Positions 17,328 through 25,241 are shown, numbered from the stretch's first letter. The stretch is 64,000 nucleotides of DNA from Geminicoccaceae bacterium (GCA_020638495.1 JACKIN010000002.1:310001-374000), one strand, 5' to 3'. Program-made: numbers and translations. The notes: generated from the sequence alone by a model not told the origin.

Positions 17328-17443
17328 GTGCAGGCTGTCGAGGTGGAGTGGGACGAGGCGAAGAGCACCCGCGCATCATCTCTGCGGGAAAGGCCAACCG
17401 CCGTGAGCACAATCACTACCGTTCGCGCCCGGATCAACGGTGA
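17328..17443 (+). pseudogene. brnT (DUF497) toxin remnant with internal deletion
   Basis: The first bases (GTG start) encode VQAVEVEWDEAKS, the usual BrnT N-terminus. Two frames later, RIISAGKANRREHNHY follows directly, the usual BrnT C-terminus. The central 50 or so residues expected between them, which carry the ribonuclease core, are absent, and the junction changes frame. The toxin is therefore dead. Its 3' end overlaps the GTG start of the antitoxin-like gene, as in intact brnT/antitoxin operons. Confidence 0.75.
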
Positions 17444-17774
17444 CCGGGTCTACCTGATCGCCGCCGACGGCAGCGAGACACCGCTCGTGCCCGAGATCGA
17501 CCGGGCCAGGCTGGACGCCGCCGACGCGGCCGAGATCGCCCGGCAGATCGCCGCCGACGACGCAGAGGCCAGAGCCGCCGCTGCCGCCCACATCCGCGGC
17601 CTGCGCGCCCGCACCGGCCTGAGCCAAGCCGCCTTCGCCCGCCGCCTCGACGTCTCCGCCGAGACCCTGCGCAACTGGGAGCAGGGCAAGCGCCTCCCCC
17701 AAGGCCCCGCCCGCGCCCTCCTCCGCATCATCGACAAGGCCCCCGACACCGCCATGGCGGCCTTGGGGGGGTGA
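17403..17774 (+). CDS. XRE-type helix-turn-helix protein, orphan antitoxin of a BrnT-like module
   Basis: 123 residues (GTG start). The N-terminal half is alanine-rich and helical (ARLDAADAAEIARQIAADDA). The C-terminal half is a Cro/C1 HTH (RTGLSQAAFARRLDVSAETL, RNWEQGKRLPQGPARALLRI). Such proteins follow brnT toxins and act as antitoxin and autorepressor. Its start lies within the remnant of the deleted brnT gene, so it has outlived its toxin. The frame is intact, so it may still repress its own promoter or neutralise a toxin encoded elsewhere. The stop is 3 bases from the stop of the convergent UDG-like gene. Confidence 0.85.
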   Translation: MSTITTVRARINGDRVYLIAADGSETPLVPEIDRARLDAADAAEIARQIAADDAEARAAAAAHIRGLRARTGLSQAAFARRLDVSAETLRNWEQGKRLPQGPARALLRIIDKAPDTAMAALGG

Positions 17775-17777
17775 TGG

Positions 17778-18480
17778 TCAAGAAGGGACGTGTTCCACTA
17801 AGCCAGTGCCGAATTTTTCTGCAATAGTTCTTATCTTGTTTGAGAATTCTGCCTGCCGCTCCGGATGCCCCGGGCCCAACTTGGTTTTACTATCCGGCCT
17901 AAGCATTACGTAAGAATAATGGGGAATTTTCTCGATAGGCGGAGTCCTCAGCCCACACTTCTTCATGACGTCTAACAGCCGTGCAGCTTCGGAACCGAGT
18001 TCTACTAAAACACGCGGACTCCCAAAGTCAATTTGGTATTGTAAAACATCCAGCCAAATGGCGGATTCTTTTTTGTAGAATCCAGATATTATACCCTTTT
18101 CATTATTTCTTTTTTTTTACAACTTCGGGTTCTTTGGTCACATTGGTAATATAGCAGTTCCATCCAATGTCCTCTGCTGGATCGCCTTCTTTAAGGCCAG
18201 CTTTAGTAAGTGCATCGCGAAACAACCGAGCCTCCCGAAATTTATAACTCCATTGAAGATTCTCTGAATGTGAAGTCGAAACCTTATCTATGTGTTCGAC
18301 ACGACTTCGACTCGGGTTCTCGCCAATAAACCATACGGGAGCAAAAGGATTTCCGAGATGGCCCGTCAGCCAGGGGAATTCATCCAAAAAATTGCTTAGT
18401 CGATTCTTGAAAATAACATCACGAATAGCATTGAGGTAGGCGTCTTTGAAAACGTTGATGCTTGATGGCATTTTACACAT
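17778..18480 (-). pseudogene. Uracil-DNA-glycosylase-superfamily-like protein, frameshifted in an A9 tract
   Basis: As it stands the frame stops after 125 residues at 18103. Removing one A from the nine-A run (T's at 18110-18118) restores one 233-residue protein ending at 17778. UDG-like features occur in order across both parts: VWFIGENPSRSRVEHI (the GExP motif), GWNCYITNVTKEP (the motif after the active-site loop), then after the shift WLDVLQYQIDFGSPRVLVEL followed by GSEAARLL, and a late GPGHPERQ (the His motif). The start is ATG at 18480 with GGAGGT 3 bases before it, inside a hairpin. Base composition is much more AT-rich than all neighbours, indicating foreign origin. It may be a true mutation, slippage-controlled expression or a sequencing error. 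The family call is moderate. Confidence 0.6.
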
Positions 18481-18483
18481 CAA

Positions 18484-18518
18484 ACCTCCGGAAAAGGAGG
18501 TCACCTCACTTTTGACCT
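18484..18518 (-). promoter_or_regulatory. Hairpins sequestering the Shine-Dalgarno of the UDG-like gene
   Basis: On the minus strand, ACCTCC-TTTTCC-GGAGGT (18501-18484) forms a 6-bp stem containing the Shine-Dalgarno, 3 bases before the ATG. An upstream repeat, AGGTCA (18518-18513) with TGACCT (18503-18498), overlaps the anti-Shine-Dalgarno strand at 18498-18501, so the two stems exclude each other. This is the layout of a translational switch; no ligand is known. Confidence 0.4.
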
Positions 18519-18670
18519 TTTCGCCGAAGAGAGGCGCCCCCCCTTCATAGCCAAGCGAGTTTTCGGTTTCCAGCACGCCGCGCTTGGCCGAAACCGCTTG
18601 GCCCAACGCGGCCGGCAGCCCTACCCTCGCCATGGCCCCGCCCCCCCTCGACCCATGCGGAGCGTTCGCC

Positions 18671-19096
18671 ATGACCCTGCTCGATCCCGACCGGATTGCG
18701 ATCGTCAAGCCCGGCGGCACCTATGTGGGCAAGCAGGGCTTCACCTATGGTGCGGGTGCCTCGGCCGAGACGGTGGGTGCCACGAGGATCTGCATGAACG
18801 TGCTGCCCATGCCGCCCGGTGCCAGGGCCAGGGCGCACTACCACGAGGGCATCGAGACGATCGCCTACCTGCTGGAGGGCCGCTGCACGGTCCGCTTCGG
18901 CCAGCGTCTGGAGCACCGGGTCGAGCTCTCGGCCGGCGAGCAGGGCTTCGTGCCCGCCGACCTGCCGCACGCGCCGTGCAACGACAGCGGCGCCCCCTGC
19001 GTCTGGCTCGTGGTGCATTCGTCCGGCAGCGACCAGGACGGCATCGTGATGCTGCCGGAGCTCGATGAAGTCCTGGCCAGGGCGGCGAGTGCCTGA
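18671..19096 (+). CDS. Cupin-domain protein
   Basis: 141-residue single cupin (beta-barrel) protein. Motif 1 is RARAHYHEGIETIAYLLEGR with the His-x-His-x(3-4)-Glu metal ligands (HYHEGIE); motif 2 is FVPADLPHAPCNDSG with the fourth His. Small cupins of this type serve as isomerases, dioxygenases or sugar-binding proteins; no substrate is assigned. The ATG at 18671 was chosen because GGAG lies 8 bases upstream and the homologous part begins there. It returns to high GC right after the AT-rich gene. The next 60 bases hold nothing recognisable before the radC remnant. Confidence 0.85.
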   Translation: MTLLDPDRIAIVKPGGTYVGKQGFTYGAGASAETVGATRICMNVLPMPPGARARAHYHEGIETIAYLLEGRCTVRFGQRLEHRVELSAGEQGFVPADLPHAPCNDSGAPCVWLVVHSSGSDQDGIVMLPELDEVLARAASA

Positions 19097-19138
19097 CGTT
19101 CCCGCCCTCGGTCGGCCTCCCTAGCCGTTGGCCAAAGG

Positions 19139-19232
19139 GGACGGTCAAGGCCACAGTGCGCTTCACCGTCCACGACCACGTCATCGTCGGCAAGACCGCC
19201 ATCCCAGCTTCAAGAGCGCCGGGCTGATCTGA
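19139..19232 (+). pseudogene. Decayed copy of the radC 3' end
   Basis: Positions 19156-19232 align with the last 78 bases of radC (15843-15920) over the stretch TVHDHVIVGK to the stop codon, with roughly ten substitutions and one deleted base after GGCAAGA. Weaker similarity extends back to about 19139. Only the C-terminal 25-30 codons remain, with the JAMM motif absent. Together with intact radC it brackets the 3.2-kb accessory patch in direct orientation. It could be a remnant of a second radC allele or of an ancient duplication; an att-site origin is possible but unsupported by any integrase. Confidence 0.75.
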
Positions 19233-19245
19233 GCCCTCATGCTTC

Positions 19246-19274
19246 TTGCCGGGCACTTGCGGCGGCAGTAGCGT
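19246..19274 (+). promoter_or_regulatory. Putative promoter of the sulfotransferase gene
   Basis: TTGCCG (19246-19251), a 17-base spacer, then TAGCGT (19269-19274). The same TAGCGT -10 appears in other candidate promoters here (38100, 41002, 30450). Confidence 0.45.
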
Positions 19275-19320
19275 GATGCCCGTCGAATGTGCGGCTGGTG
19301 TCTTCGGTGGAGTATCGGTG

Positions 19321-19920
19321 ATGCCGTTGCAGGTGATCGGCACCGGGTTCGGAAGGACCGGGACGGACTCGATGCGCACGGCCCTGAACATGCTGGGCCA
19401 GGGCCCCACCCATCACATGCTGGAGCTCTCGGACCGGCCCGAGCTGTATCGGCTCTGGATCGAGCTGGCCCGGGGTGCCGAGCCCGACTGGGACGCGCTC
19501 TTCGACGGCTATCGCGCGTGCATGGACTGGCCGTCGGCCTATTTCTGGCGCGAGCTGATCGAACTCAATCCGCAAGCCAAGGTGATCCTGACCTGGCGTA
19601 CGGCCGAGAGCTGGTGGGCGAGCTTCGAGAAGACCATCCTGAAGGTCTGGCGCTGGCCCATCGAGAAGTCGCCGCTGATTCACTGGGTGGGTGAGAACGT
19701 GTTCGGCGGCCGGCCGGACGACCGCGAGAACGCGATTGCCGTCTATGAGAGACATGTCGAGGAGGTCATCGCCACGGTGCCAGCCGACCGGCTGCTGGTC
19801 CACCGGCTCGGCGACGGCTGGGAGCCGCTCTGCGCCCATCTCGGCGTGCCGGTGCCGGCGGAGCCCTATCCGAGCCGGAACACGACGGCGGAGCTGCAGG
19901 CGCGCATGAGCCTGGAGTAG
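19321..19920 (+). CDS. Sulfotransferase family protein
   Basis: 199-residue PAPS-type sulfotransferase-like protein. The 5'-phosphosulfate loop appears at the N-terminus as VIGTGFGRTGTDSMRTALNM; KVILTWRTAESWWASFEKTI corresponds to the 3'-phosphate-binding region. GYRACMDWPSAYFWRELI is typical of the short bacterial P-loop sulfotransferases annotated in many alphaproteobacteria. The acceptor is unknown. The ATG at 19321 directly precedes the first beta strand. It stands alone, after the radC remnant and convergent with a membrane-protein gene 24 bases on. Confidence 0.88.
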   Translation: MPLQVIGTGFGRTGTDSMRTALNMLGQGPTHHMLELSDRPELYRLWIELARGAEPDWDALFDGYRACMDWPSAYFWRELIELNPQAKVILTWRTAESWWASFEKTILKVWRWPIEKSPLIHWVGENVFGGRPDDRENAIAVYERHVEEVIATVPADRLLVHRLGDGWEPLCAHLGVPVPAEPYPSRNTTAELQARMSLE

Positions 19921-19944
19921 GCGCCCTGCGCCAGACGCGACGGC

Positions 19945-20673
19945 TCATCCCGCCGCCGGCCGAGCCCAGCTTCCGGCCTGCCCGAAGCGGCTGCGGATCG
20001 CCGGGCTCAGCGCGATCAGCAGAATGCCGACCGAGAACAGGCACCAGATCGCCGGCATCTCGTTCGGATTGTCGGTCAGGGTGCTGGCGAGGAGCGGGCC
20101 GGCCGCGATGTGGAAGAGCACGAAGCGCCAGGCACCGTAGGCGAGCGGCAGCAGGAAGACGGCGAGCATATAGGTCGGAAAGGCGCCGCCCGGACCGACC
20201 AGCTCCTCGAGCGGCACGGTCAGCCCGTTGTACGGGACGCTCCAGCCGATGTGCCAGTTGCCCCAGATCGTGCAGAGCTCGGCGCCGCACAGCGGTGAGC
20301 CGATGCTGCAGACGCCGGCCCGCTCCAGGGGCACGAGCTGCACGAGCATGAACAGCGAGGCCAGCCCGCATAGCGCGTAGACCCAGCGTCGCGCCGCCAC
20401 CTTGCGCTCCCCCGGCACCAGCTCCATGGCGAAGGCGTTGATGACCAGCGGCTGCAGGGCGATGTGCAGGTAGGCGAGCAGGGTCACCGCCCGATTGACG
20501 GGCTCGCCACACTGGCCGACGACGGCGTAGCCCGCGAGCTGCAGCCCTTCCATCAGCGCGAAATAGGCGAGGGTCAGCGGCACGGCCGGCGGCTCGCCGC
20601 GCCGCAGCGTCAGGACGGCGGCAGCCGTGCCGAGGCCGAGCATGGTCGCAGTCGCCGCCACGCCCCAGCACAT
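19945..20673 (-). CDS. Multi-spanning membrane protein, DUF5765-like
   Basis: 242 residues with about seven predicted membrane helices. The opening MCWGVAATATMLGLGTAAAV and the stretch YFALMEGLQLAGYAVVGQCG, then YLHIALQPLVINAFAMELV, resemble the DUF5765 family (MCW start, conserved ALMEALQ and LHI-x-x-QP). Function is unknown. The ATG at 20673 was chosen because of the family-like MCW start; an upstream in-frame ATG would add 39 arginine-rich residues. It lies 120 bases downstream of recX on the same strand. Confidence 0.7.
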   Translation of the reverse strand: MCWGVAATATMLGLGTAAAVLTLRRGEPPAVPLTLAYFALMEGLQLAGYAVVGQCGEPVNRAVTLLAYLHIALQPLVINAFAMELVPGERKVAARRWVYALCGLASLFMLVQLVPLERAGVCSIGSPLCGAELCTIWGNWHIGWSVPYNGLTVPLEELVGPGGAFPTYMLAVFLLPLAYGAWRFVLFHIAAGPLLASTLTDNPNEMPAIWCLFSVGILLIALSPAIRSRFGQAGSWARPAAG

Positions 20674-20793
20674 TTCAGGTCCCGTCGCGGCTTCCGCGGC
20701 GCCCGGCGCCGCATCCAGAGGCGAGTAGACCACAAGTCGGCGTCGATCCGCAGCGCCAAAACGTCGACGGGTGCCGCGACTGGCGAACAAGGC

Positions 20794-21363
20794 TCAGGCG
20801 TCGCGCACTTCTGCCTCGAGCTCGTCCAGGCTCGCGGCCTCCAGCACCTGCCGCGCCACGGCATAAGGGAAGCCTGCCCGGGCGAAGGCGGCGAGCGCCT
20901 GCTCCGGCGTCCGCTCGCGTCCGCCCGGCACGGCCCAGGGCCCGAGCCGGCGGCGGCGGGCGAAGGCCAGGGCGGCCGCAAGGTCGAGGTCGGGCGTCTC
21001 CTCGCCGAGCCCTTCCAGGACGCCCATGGCCACGTTGCGATCGACTCCCTTGGCTGCCAGCTCCTGGACGATGCGCCGGGCCGGCCGGCCCTTCTCGACC
21101 AGCCGCCGGGCGCGGGTTTCGGCGAAGGCCCGGTCGTCGACGAGGCCGAGCCGCACGAGGTCGTCGAGCAGGGCCTCGATCGCGGCCTCGACCGGTGCCG
21201 CCTCCAGCTCGAGCGTCTCGGCCTCGCGCAGCGCCCGGCGCCGCAGCACCGTGCCCAGATGCGCCCGGCTGGTCGAGAACCGCTCGAGATAGGCGAGCGC
21301 CCGCCGCCGCAGCCGCTCGGGCGTCGGTCGTTTGGCCGGTCGGCCTAGACGGCCAGGCGCCAT
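20794..21363 (-). CDS. recX: RecX family regulatory protein
   Basis: 189 residues with the RecX three-helix repeats: ALAYLERFSTSRAHLGTVL at the N-terminus, LVRLGLVDDRAFAETRARRL in the centre and QELAAKGVDRNVAMGVLEGL after it. RecX binds RecA filaments and inhibits recombinase activity. recA is not adjacent. The ATG at 21363 (MAPGRLGRPAKRPT) overlaps the end of the upstream SMP-30 gene by 19 bases, suggesting translational coupling with an unrelated metabolic gene. Confidence 0.87.
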   Translation of the reverse strand: MAPGRLGRPAKRPTPERLRRRALAYLERFSTSRAHLGTVLRRRALREAETLELEAAPVEAAIEALLDDLVRLGLVDDRAFAETRARRLVEKGRPARRIVQELAAKGVDRNVAMGVLEGLGEETPDLDLAAALAFARRRRLGPWAVPGGRERTPEQALAAFARAGFPYAVARQVLEAASLDELEAEVRDA

Positions 21364-22226
21364 GCCGGCAGCCCCTGCACGCCCGGCACGGAAAGCGCGA
21401 AGATGCCGCCGGCCTGTGGCTGCCGGGCCTCGGTGCCGGGCGTCTGCCCGCCGCTGATCGAGGTGACGTAGAGCGTCTTCAGGTCGGCGCCGCCGAAGGC
21501 GATCTTGGTCGGCCGCTCGACCGGCATGTCGACGATGCGGTCGACCCGGCCATCGGGCGTGAAGCGGACGAGCTGCCAGCCGCCGACGCCCGCCATCCAG
21601 TAGCAGCCGTCGGCGTCGATCGTGCCGCCGTCCGGCCGCCCGGCGAGCTCGTCGGTCTTCGCCAGAACCCGCCGTCGGCCGAGCGTGCCGCTCGCCGGGT
21701 CGTAGTCGGCAACCCAGATGGTCTGCACCGAGGGGTCCGAATCGGACCAGTAGAAGAGCCGGCCATCGGGGCTGAAGGCCATCCCGTTCGAGACCCGAAG
21801 CCCGTCGACCAGCCGGCTCACCCGGCGATCCGCATCGAGCCGCCAGATGGAGGCCACCGGCAGCCGCTCGCCCATCGGCATGGTGCCGGCGATCAGCCTG
21901 CCGGCCGAATCGGGCGTGCCGTCGTTGAACCGGTTCTCGGGCCATTCGGGCTCGGGATCGACGATCGCCTCGATCGCCCCGGTCTCGGGATCGAAGGTCG
22001 AGAAGCCGTCCTCGAGCGCCACCACGAAGCCGCCCTTGGCCCGAAAGCCGAAGCAGCCGATCCTGGACGGCATGGTCCAGGCCCGGTTCTCGCCGGTCGC
22101 CGGATCGAAGCGGTTGAGCGTGGGCGCGTTGATGTCGACCCACCAGAGCCGGCCCAGGGTCTCGTCCCACATCGCCCCTTCGCCGACCTGCGCTTTGGCG
22201 TCGAGCACGCAATCCACCACCGTCAA
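21345..22226 (-). CDS. SMP-30/gluconolactonase/LRE family protein
   Basis: 293 residues of the six-bladed beta-propeller lactonase family. Metal ligands are visible: Glu16 in AQVGEGAMWDE, Asn in NRFNDGTPDSAGR, Asn in GLRVSNGMAFSPDGRLFYWS and the Asp following (SDSD). It hydrolyses a sugar lactone such as glucono- or arabinono-lactone; the exact lactone is not readable. It is encoded in a compact minus-strand pair with recX. A transport or dehydrogenase partner is not adjacent. Confidence 0.9.
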   Translation of the reverse strand: MTVVDCVLDAKAQVGEGAMWDETLGRLWWVDINAPTLNRFDPATGENRAWTMPSRIGCFGFRAKGGFVVALEDGFSTFDPETGAIEAIVDPEPEWPENRFNDGTPDSAGRLIAGTMPMGERLPVASIWRLDADRRVSRLVDGLRVSNGMAFSPDGRLFYWSDSDPSVQTIWVADYDPASGTLGRRRVLAKTDELAGRPDGGTIDADGCYWMAGVGGWQLVRFTPDGRVDRIVDMPVERPTKIAFGGADLKTLYVTSISGGQTPGTEARQPQAGGIFALSVPGVQGLPAWRLAV

Positions 22227-22282
22227 GGCCGTCTCCCCGGTTCAAAGCCAAATTCAGGGTTTGCCCGCTTCCCGTTTCGATC

Positions 22283-23083
22283 TCAACTCGGAAGATCGCG
22301 CGACCGCCGCACCAGCGGCGGCTCGGCGTCGGTTGGCAGGCTCGCCACGTAGCGAAAGATCGCCGCCGCCCGGTTGGCGTAGGAGGCGGCGGACGGCAGC
22401 ATGAAGTCGGGTGCCTCGATCGTGGCCCGCATGATCGACCAGTAGCGCCAGATGGAGGGCTCCTCCCGCTCGAGCAGCAGCACCATCTCGAGCCCGTCCA
22501 CCGGCAGCACCTCCATGCCCAGCACGCCGCCCGGCAGGACGTTGCGCATGGCCACCCGGATCAGCTCGGGCGAGAACGCCTCGACCGTGATCGAATGCAC
22601 GACGGCACCGATCAGGTCGTCCTCGAGCAGCACGTGGACCGGCTCGCCGAGCACGATCTCGTCGCGCCGGAAATCGCCCCGGGTCGCCGCCGGATCGGCC
22701 CGGGAGAGCGGCACCGCGTCGAGGAAGAGCGGGCGCCAGGCCTCGCGGGTCACCGACCAGTAGCGGATCCGGGTGAGCGCCGAGATGGCGGTGAACCGGG
22801 CGAGCAGCGCCTCGATATCGTCGAGCCGGAACCGGGCGGCCAGCGCCAGGACGACGTCCGCCGGCTTCGCCCGCCAGCCGAGGCATGCCGGCGGCTGCCA
22901 GGCGGCGAGCAGGTCGCTGTCGGTGCAGGCGAGCACGGCCGGCGGCTGCCCGAGGCGCGGCGGCGCCGGCCGCGGCGTCTCGCCGGCGCACGGCGGCACC
23001 GGCAGCTCGGCCGCGGCGGCCACCCTCAGCGGCAACAGGGCGCCGGCCAGCAACAGGGTGCGGCGCGTCAGCCCGGGCGACAC
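22283..23083 (-). CDS. Exported protein of unknown function, DUF6675-like
   Basis: 266 residues. The N-terminus LTRRTLLLAGALLPLRVAAA contains twin arginines before a hydrophobic core and an AxA site, consistent with a Tat or Sec signal. The mature part is about 240 residues with conserved-looking aromatic stretches (ALTRIRYWSVTREAWRPLFL; REEPSIWRYWSIMRATIEAP). These resemble the uncharacterised DUF6675 family, held with low confidence. No catalytic motif is recognised. It is divergent from a small secreted protein 39 bases away and 56 bases upstream of the SMP-30 gene. Confidence 0.7.
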   Translation of the reverse strand: MSPGLTRRTLLLAGALLPLRVAAAAELPVPPCAGETPRPAPPRLGQPPAVLACTDSDLLAAWQPPACLGWRAKPADVVLALAARFRLDDIEALLARFTAISALTRIRYWSVTREAWRPLFLDAVPLSRADPAATRGDFRRDEIVLGEPVHVLLEDDLIGAVVHSITVEAFSPELIRVAMRNVLPGGVLGMEVLPVDGLEMVLLLEREEPSIWRYWSIMRATIEAPDFMLPSAASYANRAAAIFRYVASLPTDAEPPLVRRSRDLPS

Positions 23084-23122
23084 GGCAAGGCTTCCTTAAC
23101 GCGGATGCGGTAGAACTGACGC

Positions 23123-23476
23123 ATGCGCCTGTTAACGCTACTGCTGCTCACTGCGTTCCTCTCGCTTGCCGCAGCGTCGCTGCGGGCGCAAGCGCCGTCC
23201 TGTGCGCCGGAAAATGCCGACGAGGTCGCCTGCATCGCCGACAAGCTCTGCCGCTGCCGCTTCGAGCGCGGCGGCAGCATGAGCGTCGTGCCGGCCGGCT
23301 GGCGCTGGGACTGCGGCGCGCTCCGCCCCTACTGCCATCGCCCGCCCGCCCTGCCACCCAGAACCCGGGCGCTGGGCGGGGTGGTCATCGATACGCCCTG
23401 GCGCCTGGAGCGACCGCCAAGGCCGCCGACTCCGGAGCTGCCGCTGCCGGTTGTGCCGCTGCCCGGGACCCGCTGA
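23123..23476 (+). CDS. Small secreted proline-rich protein, unknown
   Basis: 117 residues: a signal peptide (MRLLTLLLLTAFLSLAAASL, then RAQA), a cysteine-containing middle (SCAPENADEVACIADKLCRC) and a proline-rich tail. Five or six cysteines in the mature part suggest disulphide bonds in the periplasm. No family recognised. Its last 92 bases overlap the 3' end of the convergent opgC gene, so its C-terminus may be poorly constrained. Confidence 0.6.
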   Translation: MRLLTLLLLTAFLSLAAASLRAQAPSCAPENADEVACIADKLCRCRFERGGSMSVVPAGWRWDCGALRPYCHRPPALPPRTRALGGVVIDTPWRLERPPRPPTPELPLPVVPLPGTR

Positions 23477-24689
23477 CGGACTGTGCCGGCGCCTGGCCGA
23501 CCCGTCGCCAGGGCTCGCGCTTGTACCAGTCGACCATGTAGGCGACGCCGATGATGGCGGCGAGGCCGAAGATGTTGGCGGCAGCCACGCTCAGCGGCTC
23601 GCGACCGGGCCGGTACTTGCCCGCGAAGGTCGTGCCCTCGCCGCCGAGCTGGTCGAGGGCGATGGACAGGATCCAGGCCAGCGCCATGCTCGTCATGAAG
23701 GTGGCGAGCGCCTGCTGGCCCACCTTGATGATCACGCGGCAGGGTGCCGTATCGAGCCAGTGCTCGCGCCCGCGCAGCACCCAGAGCGCCAGATAGGCGA
23801 GCGCCAGGAGATGCAGCCAGCGCAAGGGGTGCTGATTGGTCTTGAAGATGCCGCCCTGCTCCCAGTCCTTGAGCCAGAGCCAGTCGTGGACGGCCTCGAG
23901 CGCCGGCACCTGCATGTAGATCTGCCAGCGGCTGATCGGGATCATCACCAGGACGTAGCCGGCGGCGAGGGCGAGGAGCCACGGACGGTAGGGCGGCGGT
24001 CGGACCCAGCCGCGCGACAGCATGAAGCCGGTGAAGAAGACGATCTGCCAGCCGAACGGGTTGAAGAACCAGACCCGGTCCGAGAAGGGCTCGGCCGGCA
24101 GGTTGAGGTTGAAAACCCATGTGGCGACGTAGAGCAGGATGCAGAAGGCGATGGCTGCGGCGAGGTGGAGCCGGTGCAGCAGCATCACCAGCGGGATCAT
24201 CGCCAGGATGACCAGGTACATCGGCAGGATGTCGAAGTAGTTCGGCACGTAGGTGAGGGTGAAGAGCCCGACGAGCTGGGTCTGCGTGTCGTCGAAGAAG
24301 GGCTCGAGGTTCAGCACGCCCAGATAGTTCCATCGGGGCGTCCCGAAGAGCTCGTTGGCGACGACGGTGATCGCCGCCACGGTGAAGAAGAGCCCGAGAT
24401 GCGCCCAGTAGACCTGCCAGCAGCGGAGCGCGATGCGCCGCACGCCCATCCAGAACCCGGCGGTGACGAAGGTGCCGCCGAAGGCGATGGCCGCCGCATA
24501 GCCCGAGCAGAAGACGAACATCTCGGCCGCGTCCGACGGGCCGAAGCGTGCCGGGATCCAGAGCGACCACGAATTCCACTGGATGTGCGCCACGAGGATG
24601 ATCAGCATGGCGATGCCGCGAAAAAAGTCGAGACGCGGATCGCGCCGGCTCTTGCCCGGGCCTTGGCTGTGCGCGACCTTGGAAGACAT
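23385..24689 (-). CDS. opgC: OpgC family membrane protein
   Basis: 434 residues, about ten membrane helices. The start RDPRLDFFRGIAMLIILVAH is the signature of OpgC/acyltransferase-3-like proteins, followed by FGPSDAAEMFVFCSGYAAAI. OpgC transfers succinyl groups to periplasmic glucans in E. coli; alphaproteobacterial members modify cyclic glucans or other envelope glycans. No opgG/opgH partner is seen nearby. The ATG at 24689 (MSSKVAHSQG) is the first that keeps the conserved first helix near the N-terminus. The C-terminal 40 residues are Ala/Pro-rich and overlap the convergent small secreted-protein gene. Confidence 0.88.
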   Translation of the reverse strand: MSSKVAHSQGPGKSRRDPRLDFFRGIAMLIILVAHIQWNSWSLWIPARFGPSDAAEMFVFCSGYAAAIAFGGTFVTAGFWMGVRRIALRCWQVYWAHLGLFFTVAAITVVANELFGTPRWNYLGVLNLEPFFDDTQTQLVGLFTLTYVPNYFDILPMYLVILAMIPLVMLLHRLHLAAAIAFCILLYVATWVFNLNLPAEPFSDRVWFFNPFGWQIVFFTGFMLSRGWVRPPPYRPWLLALAAGYVLVMIPISRWQIYMQVPALEAVHDWLWLKDWEQGGIFKTNQHPLRWLHLLALAYLALWVLRGREHWLDTAPCRVIIKVGQQALATFMTSMALAWILSIALDQLGGEGTTFAGKYRPGREPLSVAAANIFGLAAIIGVAYMVDWYKREPWRRVGQAPAQSVSGSRAAAQPAAAAPESAALAVAPGARAYR

Positions 24690-24725
24690 GGGGAAGGGTT
24701 CCGTCGGGTTGGCGAGCGGAATGGG

Positions 24726-25235
24726 ATGGGTCTGCCGATGCACGCAACAGTCGACGCGCCGCGGGCGGCCGTCAAGAACGCCGGGGCCGGGGCGGGTCCC
24801 GGGGGGTGCTCCCGGTCGTTCACATTCCCGTTGCCGACCCGTGCCGCTGCCGTGTCGTGCGGCCTCCTGGCGTTGGTCGTGCTCGGCGGTGGCTCGCTGC
24901 CGGCGGACGCGGCGGACGGGCTCTTCGGCTCGCCCTCGGCACGGACCAGCCCCAGCCTGGAGCGCCAGATCGACCGGGCGCGCCGCGACCCGGCCGGCAC
25001 GAGCACGCTCCAGCGGCGCAATCTTCAGGACCAGCTGCGCCAGGAGCCGCCGGGGGCCGAGCGCACCCGCCAGCTGAACACGCTCGACAGATTGCCGCCG
25101 CCCAGGCCGGCGACCGGTCCGGAACCGGTGCCGGCGCCCCTGCCGACGGGCCAGTTGCCGACCTCCATTCCAGCACCGGCAGGCGGCCTGCCGACGTCGC
25201 TGCCGCCGCTTGTCCCCCGGCCGGCCCCACGCTGA
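24726..25235 (+). CDS. Secreted proline-rich protein, unknown
   Basis: 169 residues. A hydrophobic segment at about 42-58 (SCGLLALVVLGGGSLPADAA) looks like a signal peptide with an unusually long n-region, so the real start may lie downstream of this ATG (ATG at 24738 is one alternative). The mature part is Gln/Arg-rich (LERQIDRARRDPAGTSTLQR), then strongly proline-rich to the end. No family recognised. It is divergent from opgC (36 bases) and 6 bases before the histidine phosphatase gene, so likely co-transcribed with it. Confidence 0.55.
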   Translation: MGLPMHATVDAPRAAVKNAGAGAGPGGCSRSFTFPLPTRAAAVSCGLLALVVLGGGSLPADAADGLFGSPSARTSPSLERQIDRARRDPAGTSTLQRRNLQDQLRQEPPGAERTRQLNTLDRLPPPRPATGPEPVPAPLPTGQLPTSIPAPAGGLPTSLPPLVPRPAPR

Positions 25236-25241
25236 CCCTCG

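Noticed and set aside
15843..19232. attL/attR pair of an integrative element using the radC 3' end
   Set aside because: The repeats differ too much for a recent att duplication and no integrase gene lies between; recorded as a remnant instead.
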